Shown piece by piece: positions 1 to 5,569 of a stretch of DNA of 7,052 bases. Positions within the stretch are counted from its first letter, which is position 1. Each line of letters begins with the position of its first letter. The notes beneath the pieces are model-generated. The model worked only from the letters and a program-made list of their open reading frames with translations, was not told the origin of the DNA and did not search any database. This DNA is from Planctomycetota bacterium. Lineage in GTDB: Bacteria; Planctomycetota; Phycisphaerae; UBA1845; PWPN01. A program made the position numbers and the translations under genes. The stretch covers positions 1 to 7,052 of the forward strand of contig JACQVT010000857.1 in the NCBI GenBank assembly GCA_016209665.1, in the 5' to 3' direction.

Positions 1-123
1 CCACCCCACCACCGGCAGCCGCGTCTGGGCCTCGATGGCCAGCAGCCGGTTGTACTTCGCCAGTCGCTCGGACTGCGTGATCGACCCGACCTTGATCTGA
101 TCGCCGGCCCACTCGACATCCAG
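1..123 (-). pseudogene. 3'-terminal remnant (or displaced end) of an enolase gene, cut by the window edge
   Basis: Read on the minus strand, this stretch encodes the enolase C-terminus, ending in ...RLPVVGW at the window edge. Bases 1-99 are identical to 2227-2325 of the full-length enolase gene. Bases 100-123 still match at 19 of 24 positions, with differences at 100, 106, 113, 118 and 119, and homology stops after 123. The translated differences are conservative next to the identical block (GDQIK here, GEQIK in the full gene) and larger further in (LDVEW versus LAVGW). Going upstream on the minus strand the frame stays open for a while but no longer resembles enolase, and no start is evident. 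It is therefore a 3' fragment, not a second gene. It may be the original 3' end displaced by insertion of the neighbouring restriction-modification genes, or a copy carried in by them; the part left of the window would decide. Confidence 0.8.
1..123. repeat. Direct repeat, left copy, flanking the restriction-modification island
   Basis: This is the left member of a direct repeat whose right copy lies at 2227-2349. Both copies have the same orientation and a constant offset of 2226 bp. The first 99 bp are identical; the next 24 bp have five mismatches. The copies bracket the methyltransferase, endonuclease and controller genes. The true length is unknown because this copy begins at base 1 and may continue to the left. 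Confidence 0.95.
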
Positions 124-141
124 ACCCGCGGTGTCGGAGGA

Positions 142-170
142 TTGTTCTCCCGGCTGTCTGAGTTTACAAT
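142..170 (+). promoter_or_regulatory. Sigma70-like promoter of the DNA methyltransferase gene
   Basis: A TTGTTC (-35 like) at 142-147 and a TACAAT (-10 like) at 165-170 are separated by exactly 17 bp. This places transcription start near 177 and leaves a leader of about 28 nt. A purine-rich GAGGG at 191-195 lies 9 nt before the ATG at 205 and is a good ribosome-binding site. No C-box-like element is visible here, so methyltransferase expression appears independent of the controller protein, as expected if methylation must precede cutting. Confidence 0.6.
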
Positions 171-204
171 ACTCTGGGATCGTTACAACTGAGGGTAGTA
201 GGAG

Positions 205-1071
205 ATGAGAGACCATCGCGTCAGCCTGACGCAGATTCAGCGCCTTCTCGGAGAACCTGCTGCGAAAGGCGATGGTTTTCTGCTCTACCAGGGGGACTGC
301 CTGGCGCTGATGCGCGAGCTACCGGGTCTGTTGTTTCCTCTCACCGTAACATCTCCTCCCTATAACATCGGCAAAGAATATGAGTCGCCTCTGCCCATGC
401 CTCAGTATCTTCAGTGGTGCGAGTCTTGGATCGCTGAGGTCTACCGGCTGACGTGTTCAACAGGGGCGTTTTGGCTGAACTTGGGGTATATCCGGCTTGA
501 CGAACGGGCGAAGGCCATCCCCATTCCCTATCTTCTCTGGGATCGCGTTCCATTCCATCTGGTTCAAGAGATCGTCTGGCACTATGGAGCCGGAGTCGCG
601 GCCAAAAGGAGCTTCTCTCCTCGCAACGAGAAGTTCCTTTGGTATGTGAAGGATCCGGACCGTTACGTGTTCAATCTGGATCAGGTGCGGGATCCAAACG
701 TCAAGTATCCGAACCAGAAAAAGAACGGCAAGCTCAAATGCAATACACTCGGAAAGAATCCCTCCGACGTGTGGCAGTTCCCAAAGGTCACATCTGGGGA
801 AAACCGTAGCGCCAAAGAAAGAACCCCTCACCCCGCCCAGTTCCCCCTGGCCGTCATCGAAAGGATCATCTGGGCGTGTAGTCACCCGGGGGATCTGCTT
901 CTCGACCCGTTCGTCGGCTCGGGGTCCCTGATCGAGGCTGCCTTGCGGACGGGCAGGTGTTGCGTCGGGTTTGAAATAAACCCCAAGTATCTCCAAGTTG
1001 CTTCGCAACGCCTCGATCGGTATATAAGACGGACTCAAGCACAGTCTGCCCAGGGTACGTTGTTCGCGTGA
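205..1071 (+). CDS. Type II DNA methyltransferase, beta-class (N4-cytosine or N6-adenine)
   Basis: This 288-residue enzyme should transfer a methyl group from S-adenosylmethionine to an exocyclic amino group in its recognition site, protecting host DNA from the adjacent endonuclease. The catalytic motif IV TSPPY is at residues 49-53 and the AdoMet-binding motif I DPFVGSGS at 234-241, followed by VGFEIN at 254-259. Motif IV preceding motif I defines the beta class (N6_N4_Mtase, PF01555). TSPPY is more typical of N4-cytosine than N6-adenine enzymes. The conserved central block with SPRNEKFLWYV (138-148), PNVKYPNQKKNGK (164-176) and NPSDVW (185-190) is shared, as I recall, with M.BamHI-type m4C enzymes. 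The ATG at 205 is supported by GAGGG nine bases upstream. The gene is complete, visibly less GC-rich than the enolase operon, and converges on the endonuclease gene with two bases between stop codons. Recognition sequence cannot be read from the protein. Confidence 0.95.
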   Translation: MRDHRVSLTQIQRLLGEPAAKGDGFLLYQGDCLALMRELPGLLFPLTVTSPPYNIGKEYESPLPMPQYLQWCESWIAEVYRLTCSTGAFWLNLGYIRLDERAKAIPIPYLLWDRVPFHLVQEIVWHYGAGVAAKRSFSPRNEKFLWYVKDPDRYVFNLDQVRDPNVKYPNQKKNGKLKCNTLGKNPSDVWQFPKVTSGENRSAKERTPHPAQFPLAVIERIIWACSHPGDLLLDPFVGSGSLIEAALRTGRCCVGFEINPKYLQVASQRLDRYIRRTQAQSAQGTLFA

Positions 1072-1073
1072 CC

Positions 1074-1691
1074 TCAGCCTGGGAGTTTGTAGAGAGTCAG
1101 GAACTTGTACAACTCCACCTCGGGTCTCAGCTTCGCCTGCTGGCCAGTGGGTGCATCCTGCCCCGTCCAATCTGAATGATCAAGCCAGCCAAATCTAATG
1201 AGACGAATATCGGGTCTCGATTCGTGGGCCTTGGCGAATTTCTGGAAATTGACGGCAAGGTAGTAGCCGTCGTTGTCCTTTTTCGTTTTCGACGGCTTCT
1301 GCGCGAAACTTCGATTGCTGAATATCTGCTGCTTGTGGGATGAAGTCTTGATTTCGACCGAGCGCCGAGGATCGGGAATGTACACCAGATCTTTTTCGCC
1401 GCTGTTCTCGCATCGGCGCCACTCCCCGGGATGTCGTGCCGCCAACTCGATGGGTATGAGTTCGTGGAGAAGGAAGCCCATGATCTGAGGCTCTGGAAAG
1501 ATGTCTTGGCCGATCACCAGGTCGCGTTGACCGATGCGGGACTCGAAGATCGCGTCCCAGGAGGACCGGACGGCATCGACGATTTCTTGGCTGCTGAGGG
1601 GATGCCGAGACAACAGTCTCTTGGTGATTTTGGCCCACTTTGACACAGGTGCATTGTGGTAGGGCGAATCCCGCACTCCCTCGTCTCCCAT
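1074..1691 (-). CDS. Type II restriction endonuclease, PD-(D/E)XK, ScaI-like
   Basis: This 205-residue protein is the probable cutting partner of the methyltransferase. A PD-(D/E)XK core is visible: D101 in EKDLVYIPDP, then E113-I-K115 in SVEIKTSSHK, followed by a conserved-looking NRSFAQKP (126-133) and YYLAVNF (143-149). The overall pattern (EIVDAVRSSWDAIFES, FPEPQIMGFLLHELIPIELA, IRFGWLDHSDW, TGQQAKL) resembles the ScaI endonuclease family as I remember it; this is recognition without a search. The start is set at the ATG at 1691 because it overlaps the controller stop codon as TGATG and gives a length normal for such enzymes. A longer reading to 1817 would run through the controller gene in another frame. 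Expression should be coupled to, and timed by, the controller protein. Confidence 0.85.
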   Translation of the reverse strand: MGDEGVRDSPYHNAPVSKWAKITKRLLSRHPLSSQEIVDAVRSSWDAIFESRIGQRDLVIGQDIFPEPQIMGFLLHELIPIELAARHPGEWRRCENSGEKDLVYIPDPRRSVEIKTSSHKQQIFSNRSFAQKPSKTKKDNDGYYLAVNFQKFAKAHESRPDIRLIRFGWLDHSDWTGQDAPTGQQAKLRPEVELYKFLTLYKLPG

Positions 1692-1912
1692 CAGAGCCCC
1701 GTCATCAGCTTTGAAAGAGAGATCTTCAATGCCTGGGCGATCAGTTCGATTTTCCGCAAAGACAAGTTCCGTTCTCCACGCTCGATCCCGCCCATGTACG
1801 TACGGTCCAGTCCGCACTTGTCCGCGAACTCTTCTTGGGAGTAGCCTCTTAGGCTTCGTAACTCCCGCACCCGTTTCCCAAAACGGATCAGAATGTCGTC
1901 TGACGAGGCCAT
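1691..1912 (-). CDS. Restriction-modification controller (C) protein, XRE-type HTH
   Basis: This 73-residue HTH protein of the XRE/Cro family has the helix-turn-helix at about residues 25-46 ([22 protein letters not shown]). The signature [16 protein letters not shown] is characteristic of C proteins such as those of the PvuII, AhdI and Esp1396I systems. C proteins bind tandem operators as dimers, activating and then repressing their own promoter, which delays endonuclease synthesis until DNA is methylated. The endonuclease ATG overlaps this gene's TGA (TGATG), so the two are co-translated. I chose the ATG at 1912; an in-frame GTG at 1946-1948 falls inside the operator and is unlikely to be used. 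No good ribosome-binding site precedes 1912, consistent with a short-leader or leaderless message, as reported for several C genes. Confidence 0.9.
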   Translation of the reverse strand: MASSDDILIRFGKRVRELRSLRGYSQEEFADKCGLDRTYMGGIERGERNLSLRKIELIAQALKISLSKLMTGL

Positions 1913-1934
1913 GAGCCGACGGTACTGAGATGGT

Positions 1935-1960
1935 GATTGGCCGTCCACGGACTATCAGTA
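1935..1960 (-). promoter_or_regulatory. Tandem C-box operator of the controller/endonuclease operon
   Basis: Read on the minus strand there is TACTGATAGTC (1960-1950), a CGTG spacer (1949-1946) and GACGGCCAATC (1945-1935). Against the C-box pattern GACTnnnAGTC, the first box matches 7 of 8 defined bases and the second 6 of 8. The AGTC-CGTG junction is the same as in the Esp1396I operator as I recall it. The strong box is distal and the weak box proximal to the gene, the arrangement that produces activation at low and repression at high controller levels. The operator ends 22 bases before the ATG at 1912. Confidence 0.75.
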
Positions 1961-2205
1961 TCCGGTTAATACTTATTCCCGGCTCAAAAGGGTGCCTTTG
2001 CTATCGCCACCCTCCGGATTTGGGCAGGGGAAGCGAGGGGCATTCCTCATCACCGGGCGATGGGATGTCGGCTCCCCATGGACGGTCCGCCACGCGGTCA
2101 TGGGAGCCTCTGGGGCCAGGCTTGACCTATCGCCCCCCCGGCATGCGACCTATGAGTGAGATCTGATACGACCGCCGGCCGCTGCACCGAACCCCGCGCA
2201 CTACC
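1961..2205. other. Intergenic region between the controller operator and the enolase stop
   Basis: About 245 bp with no convincing gene. Reading frames here have no family resemblance. It contains a bulged inverted repeat (2070-2108), and it must contain the inner junction of the island with the enolase side. An AT-rich stretch at about 1964-1978 lies just upstream of the C-boxes and is probably part of the controller promoter region. Confidence 0.5.
2070..2108. repeat. Inverted repeat, possible weak terminator between enolase and the R-M island
   Basis: GGCTCCCCATG at 2070-2080 pairs with CATGGGAGCC at 2099-2108, giving 10 base pairs with one bulged C and an 18-nt loop. It lies downstream of the enolase stop on the minus strand, so it could slow or stop transcription leaving the enolase operon. 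No T-run follows on either strand, so an intrinsic terminator is not demonstrated. Confidence 0.4.
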
Positions 2206-3600
2206 TCAGCCGATCCTATCCCCCGGCCACCCCACCACCGGCAGCCGCGTCTGGGCCTCGATGGCCAGCAGCCGGTTGTACTTCGCCAGTCGCTCGGACT
2301 GCGTGATCGACCCGACCTTGATCTGCTCGCCCGCCCACCCGACGGCCAGGTCGGCCAGCCAATTGTCCTCGGTCTCGCCGCTACGGGCGCTGATGGTGAT
2401 GTGCCAGCCGGCGGACCGGGCGAGGCGCAGGGCCTCGGCGGCCTCGGTCACGGTGCCGATCTGGTTGACCTTGAGCAGCAAGGCGGTGGCGGCGTCCGTC
2501 TCGATCGCCCGGCGGATACGCTGGGGGTTCGTGCACAACAGGTCGTCGCCGAGCACGAGCACGCCGCCAGTCGGGTCGGAACCGGTGTGCGACCGGCGTT
2601 GGCCCGTGTGGGACTGGTTGTAATCCGGGTGGGACCGGCTTCCAGCCGGTCCGATCATCCCATTCCGGGCCGGAGCCTCGCCGCCGATCTCCCGCCGCAG
2701 CGCGGGCCAATGGTTCCAGTCGTCCTCGGCCAGGCCGTCCTCGACGCTCACGATCGGATATCGCCGCACCCAGTCCCGCAGGTGGTTAATCATCTGCCCG
2801 CTGTCGAGCGACCCGCCGGCCAGGTGGTAACGGCCGTCGCGGTAGAAGTGGCTGGAGGCCACGTCGACGGCCAGGGCCACCTCGCGGCCGGGCTCGAAAC
2901 CTGCCGCCCGGATCGCCGCCACCGCGTCTTGGAGCATGGCCTCATCCGACGCGAACGCCGGGGCCAGCCCGCCTTCGTCGGCGGTCAGCGCCCTCATGCC
3001 GTACTTGTCGTGGGTCAGCTTCGCCGCCGCCTGGTAGACGGCGTAGACCGTGGCCAGACCTTTGTCGATGGTCTGGGCGCCCGCGGGCACGACGAGCACG
3101 TCCTGGATCGCCACCTGCTCACCGGCGTGCTTGCCGCCGCTGAACAGGTTGACGGTCAGCCGAGGCAACGTCCGCAGTGTCTCACCCAGGATGTCCGCGA
3201 AATGCCGATACAACGGCAGCCCCGCCGCGGCCGCCGCCGCCCGGGCAAACGCCAGCGACACGGCCAGGATCGCGTTGGCGCCCAGCTTCGATTTGTTCGC
3301 AGTGCCGTCGAGGTCGATCAACGCTCGATCGAGATCGGCCTGCGCGGCGAACGATCGGCCCGCCAGGGCGGTGTTGATCTCGCGGTTGACATGCCCGACC
3401 ACATTGCGGCAGCCCAGGCCGCCGTACCGCCGCGGGTCGCCGTCGCGCAGTTCGAGGGCCTCGGCCCGGCCGGTGGATGCGCCGGACGGCACCGACGCGG
3501 TCGCCGCAACTCCGCCGGCGAGTCGACAGGTCGCGCTGACCGTCGGCCGCCCGCGGCTGTCGAGGATCTCCATCGCGGACAACTGCTCGATCGTCGGCAT
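2206..3600 (-). CDS. eno: Enolase-like protein (phosphopyruvate hydratase family) with an internal repeat insert
   Basis: A 464-residue enolase homologue; the family normally interconverts 2-phosphoglycerate and phosphoenolpyruvate in the cytoplasm. Family landmarks are clear: EILDSRGRPTV (11-21), PSGASTG (38-44), H158, E209 in TADEGG, metal ligands D246, E287 (VSVEDG) and D352 (GDDL), K377 (LLLKVNQIG), RSGETED (406-412) and K428. Departures: D167 where IQ is normally followed by catalytic Glu (QEF), A405 where SHRSGETED has His, and about 38 extra residues near 308-345 carrying three tandem heptads, so it is longer than the usual ~430. The ATG at 3600 begins 3 bases after the kinase stop, with GAGG upstream; a TTG at 3603 is a less likely start. 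Its last 120 bases are duplicated at 1-123. It may be a working glycolytic enolase or a paralogue with a changed substrate; the substitutions make me cautious. Confidence 0.9.
   Translation of the reverse strand: MPTIEQLSAMEILDSRGRPTVSATCRLAGGVAATASVPSGASTGRAEALELRDGDPRRYGGLGCRNVVGHVNREINTALAGRSFAAQADLDRALIDLDGTANKSKLGANAILAVSLAFARAAAAAAGLPLYRHFADILGETLRTLPRLTVNLFSGGKHAGEQVAIQDVLVVPAGAQTIDKGLATVYAVYQAAAKLTHDKYGMRALTADEGGLAPAFASDEAMLQDAVAAIRAAGFEPGREVALAVDVASSHFYRDGRYHLAGGSLDSGQMINHLRDWVRRYPIVSVEDGLAEDDWNHWPALRREIGGEAPARNGMIGPAGSRSHPDYNQSHTGQRRSHTGSDPTGGVLVLGDDLLCTNPQRIRRAIETDAATALLLKVNQIGTVTEAAEALRLARSAGWHITISARSGETEDNWLADLAVGWAGEQIKVGSITQSERLAKYNRLLAIEAQTRLPVVGWPGDRIG
2227..2349. repeat. Direct repeat, right copy, in the 3' end of the enolase gene
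   Basis: Right copy of the repeat at 1-123, covering the codons for about LAVGWAGEQIK through the Trp of RLPVVGW. Bases 2227-2325 are identical to 1-99 and 2326-2349 match at 19 of 24. The enolase frame continues past the repeat for six more codons to a TGA at 2206-2208. Whether those last codons are original or were supplied by the inserted DNA cannot be told from this window. Confidence 0.95.
2587..2649. repeat. Three tandem 21-bp imperfect repeats inside the enolase gene
   Basis: Units at 2587-2607, 2608-2628 and 2629-2649 all begin GTGxGACyGG on the plus strand and are exactly 21 bp long, so the reading frame is kept. On the coding strand they give the heptads SHPDYNQ, SHTGQRR and SHTGSDP. 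The last unit contains a perfect-arm palindrome, GACCGGCTTCCAGCCGGTC (2633-2651). The word resembles the short palindromic 'gctggaagcc' repeats I associate with planctomycete intergenic DNA, suggesting that a small interspersed repeat entered the gene. Confidence 0.8.
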
Positions 3601-3603
3601 CAA

Positions 3604-4626
3604 TCACAACCTCGCCACAAACGCGTCGATCAGGTCGGCTATCGCCGTCGGCGGCATCTGCATGACCGCCGTCACGGTCTCCCGTTGGTGTTCCCGCTCC
3701 TGCGGCTCCATGTATTCCAGCGGCGACCGACCGGCAACGCGAGCCAGCAGGCAGCCCAGCGTGTGCCGCACCGCCCGCGGCTCGAAATCGTCCAGCCATT
3801 CCAGATCCGCGACGCCCGCCTGATACGTCTCCCAGAACCGCCTCGCCGCCGTCGCGAACCGCTCGCGGTGCGCCGGCAGGTGGTGGGCCTTGCTCAACAG
3901 ATGCGTCATCGCAAAGCCGATATCAAACGCGCCGTCGCCAAAATGGATGACCTCGTGATCCAGCAGCACCAGCCGGCCGGCGTGGATCAGGATATTCTTC
4001 GGACTGTAGTCCCCGTGGACCAGCGTGAATCGCCGGCTGCGACAGTCTTCGATCAGTTGCCGCATGAACGGTCCGGCGGCGGCTACCTGCCGGCCGGCGT
4101 ACTCGTAGTATGGCTCGATGCGCAGCGACTCGAAGAACGAGCGGTCGCCAAACTCGGCCGATAGTTGATTCGGCCGCTCGGACGCGCCCCGATGGATCGT
4201 CGCCAGCAACCGCGCGAACTGATCGACGTGGTCGCTCTCGACGTGGCCGGCGAGCAGCAGGGTCTTGAAGTTCTCGTGCGGCTGCGGCACCTCGTCCATC
4301 GCCAGCAGGTGATGCTCGAAGTCCTCGAACACGAACGGTGTGATCGTCCCCGCCGGGGCCAGCCGTGCCAGCCACCGCAGGCCCGCCGCCTCGCGGTGGA
4401 TCCGCCGCGGATCGCTCAGCCACTCGGTCGGCACGCGCAGCCGGTCGAGGGCCTGCTTGACGACCCAGCCCCGCCCGTCGGGCCAGCACACGAGCATGGT
4501 GCGGTTGGACACGCCGCCGGCCAGGGGGCGGACCTCGACGCGATCGTCGGGGCCGACGCGGCCCGTGTCGCGCAGGTACGCCAGCAGCACGCCCGGCTGT
4601 TCAATATCGAGTTGGGACTCGGTCAT
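3604..4626 (-). CDS. APH/choline-kinase-fold phosphotransferase (small-molecule kinase)
   Basis: A 340-residue kinase of the aminoglycoside phosphotransferase superfamily (APH, PF01636), which transfers the ATP gamma-phosphate to a small hydroxylated or amino-alcohol substrate. Visible elements: a glycine-containing nucleotide loop LAGGVSNRT (35-43), the ATP-anchoring lysine K57 in WVVKQAL, E79 of the pairing helix, the Brenner loop HGDYSPKN (204-211) with catalytic D206, and the metal-binding D223 in LLDHEVIHFGD, followed by DIGFAMTHLL. The ATG at 4626 has GGGG a few bases upstream. The enolase gene starts three bases after its stop, so the two are almost certainly co-translated. Substrate is unknown. 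Antibiotic resistance is unlikely in this metabolic setting; a sugar, amino alcohol or methylthioribose-like substrate fits better. Some microcompartment loci (the Rhodococcus/Mycobacterium type) also include an APH-family kinase. Confidence 0.9.
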   Translation of the reverse strand: MTESQLDIEQPGVLLAYLRDTGRVGPDDRVEVRPLAGGVSNRTMLVCWPDGRGWVVKQALDRLRVPTEWLSDPRRIHREAAGLRWLARLAPAGTITPFVFEDFEHHLLAMDEVPQPHENFKTLLLAGHVESDHVDQFARLLATIHRGASERPNQLSAEFGDRSFFESLRIEPYYEYAGRQVAAAGPFMRQLIEDCRSRRFTLVHGDYSPKNILIHAGRLVLLDHEVIHFGDGAFDIGFAMTHLLSKAHHLPAHRERFATAARRFWETYQAGVADLEWLDDFEPRAVRHTLGCLLARVAGRSPLEYMEPQEREHQRETVTAVMQMPPTAIADLIDAFVARL

Positions 4627-4760
4627 TCTATCCCCGTCGACACCCTTCAGAGCCCCAAGCGCAAACGCGGGGTTGCTTCGACACCTCTGGGCCCACGAAT
4701 GCCGGAGGTACCCATCCTATCCTCGTCGACACGCCCAAGCGCCAGCACGGGTTGCACCGG
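4625..4760. repeat. Two direct imperfect repeats upstream of the kinase gene
   Basis: Copy A (4625-4680) and copy B (4714-4760) share the order 'TATCCyCGTCGACAC', then 'CCCAAGCGC', then 'CGGGTTGC'. Copy B lacks about nine bases between the first two blocks. They lie immediately before the kinase start on its upstream side. Copy A overlaps the first codon of the kinase. They look like copies of an interspersed short repeat. Confidence 0.65.
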
Positions 4761-4870
4761 ATGCGCGGATCGTCACATGGGTCGGGGCGACCCGTCGCTT
4801 GCGCTCCGGGCTCTGAAACGGACGGACGCGCGGTGTCAGGCTGGTTGACACTTGGCCGGCCGATCCGACG
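4627..4870. other. 244-bp spacer between kinase and shell-protein genes
   Basis: No gene is supported here. The spacer is largely made of the direct and inverted short repeats listed separately. It breaks an otherwise tightly packed gene order, so the kinase and enolase may be transcribed from their own promoter. I could not identify a convincing -35/-10 pair on the minus strand. Confidence 0.5.
4648..4815. repeat. Inverted repeat of a 25-bp interspersed element
   Basis: Bases 4648-4672 (beginning CAGAGCCCCAAGCGCAAACG) recur as the reverse complement at 4791-4815 with four differences in 25. The arms are about 120 bp apart. Copies of a 'CAGAGCCCCAAGCGCAAGCG' word are, from memory, frequent between planctomycete genes; this is a recollection, not a search. 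The arms lie in the gap between the shell-protein stop and the kinase start, so the pair could also affect read-through between them. Confidence 0.6.
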
Positions 4871-5569
4871 TTACTTGCCTTCCCGTTTGGGCAGCAGGCC
4901 CGCCAGCTCCTCGTGCGGCCGGGCGATGACGTGAGCCAGGATGAGTTTGCCGCCGACCTTCTGCACCGCCGCCGCCCCCGCCTCGACCGCCGCCTTCACC
5001 GCCGCCACGTCGCCCCGCACCATGACCGTGACGTAGGCCGCTCCGATCTTCTCCTTGCCGACGATCTCGACGTGGGCGGCCTTGCACATGGCGTCGGCGG
5101 CCTCCAGCAGGCCGACCAGGCCCTGCGTTTCGATCAGACCGATTGCGTCCTGCGTGGCCATTGGGAGTCGTTTCTCCTCGGCGATCCCTCGCGCCGGGTG
5201 TCGCGTCGACAAGTTGACGCGGTCCTTGGACAAATCGACGCCATCCTCGTGCGGCAGAAGGTGCTCGTTGGCGTCCAGCAGCGGGTTGTATTCCTGCTGC
5301 GAGCGGACGAGGAACTCGGCTTCGTCGCTGTAATGGGCCCAGTCGGCCTGCCCGACGAGCACGTGCATCTGCCGGCACGTCGCCTCGCCCGCCCCGACGG
5401 CCGCCCGGACGTCGGCGGCGGAGCCCGTGACCTTGGTGCCCATGCCGCCCAGGGCGTTGGACTCGATGCCGGCGATCCGGACGTTGCCCGCCTTGGCGAC
5501 CACGTCCGCCACCACCAGGGCCGCGGCGAAACCCTGCACCTCGACGATGCCGACACTGGCTCTGGTCAT
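4871..5569 (-). CDS. Bacterial microcompartment shell protein with two BMC domains
   Basis: A 232-residue protein with two BMC (PF00936) domains. Residues 3-79 (ASVGIVEVQGFAAALVVADVV...) form a divergent domain. Residues 141-228 are a canonical hexamer-type domain (DAIGLIETQG, the pore-loop region KIGAAY at 174-179, VRGDVAAVKAAVEAG, HVIARPHEEL) close to EutM/PduA-type proteins. Such proteins tile into the protein shell of a metabolosome and their pores pass metabolites. A polar segment of about 60 residues (80-136) joins the domains. The ATG at 5569 overlaps the aldolase stop (TGATG). Met137 has GAGGAG 12 bases upstream and could start a separate single-domain shell protein. Alternatives are a trimeric BMC-T-like protein or a recent fusion of two neighbouring BMC-H genes. 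Planctomycete microcompartment loci usually carry two adjacent BMC-H genes, which favours fusion. Confidence 0.93.
   Translation of the reverse strand: MTRASVGIVEVQGFAAALVVADVVAKAGNVRIAGIESNALGGMGTKVTGSAADVRAAVGAGEATCRQMHVLVGQADWAHYSDEAEFLVRSQQEYNPLLDANEHLLPHEDGVDLSKDRVNLSTRHPARGIAEEKRLPMATQDAIGLIETQGLVGLLEAADAMCKAAHVEIVGKEKIGAAYVTVMVRGDVAAVKAAVEAGAAAVQKVGGKLILAHVIARPHEELAGLLPKREGK
5159..5179 (-). promoter_or_regulatory. Possible internal ribosome-binding site and start for the second BMC domain
   Basis: On the minus strand GAGGAG (5179-5174) is followed after 12 bases by ATG (5161-5159), in frame with the shell-protein gene and exactly at the start of the second BMC domain (MATQDAIGLIETQG). 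The spacing is longer than ideal. If used, it would yield a 96-residue single-domain shell protein in addition to the fusion. Confidence 0.4.

Noticed and set aside
651..695. Two GGATCC sites (651-656 and 690-695) in the methyltransferase gene, and no AGTACT anywhere in the window, as clues to recognition specificity
   Set aside because: Six-base words are expected only about once or twice in 7 kb, so neither presence nor absence is informative.
1692..1817. N-terminal extension of the endonuclease to an upstream ATG
   Set aside because: It overlaps the controller gene in another frame, and the extra residues are the out-of-frame reading of the controller's C-terminal half. The TGATG start at 1691 is far better supported.
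1930..2166. A 78-residue plus-strand open frame in the gap between the controller and enolase
   Set aside because: It starts over the C-box operator, has no ribosome-binding site or family resemblance, and its composition is that of non-coding GC-rich DNA.
2587..2649. The 21-bp tandem repeats as a CRISPR array
   Set aside because: There are no spacers between units, only three imperfect copies, and they lie in frame within a coding sequence.
2401..4164. A 587-residue plus-strand open frame opposite enolase and the kinase
   Set aside because: It is antisense to two genes with clear catalytic motifs, is dominated by Arg, Gln, Val and His, and shows no domain pattern. This is a GC-rich shadow frame.
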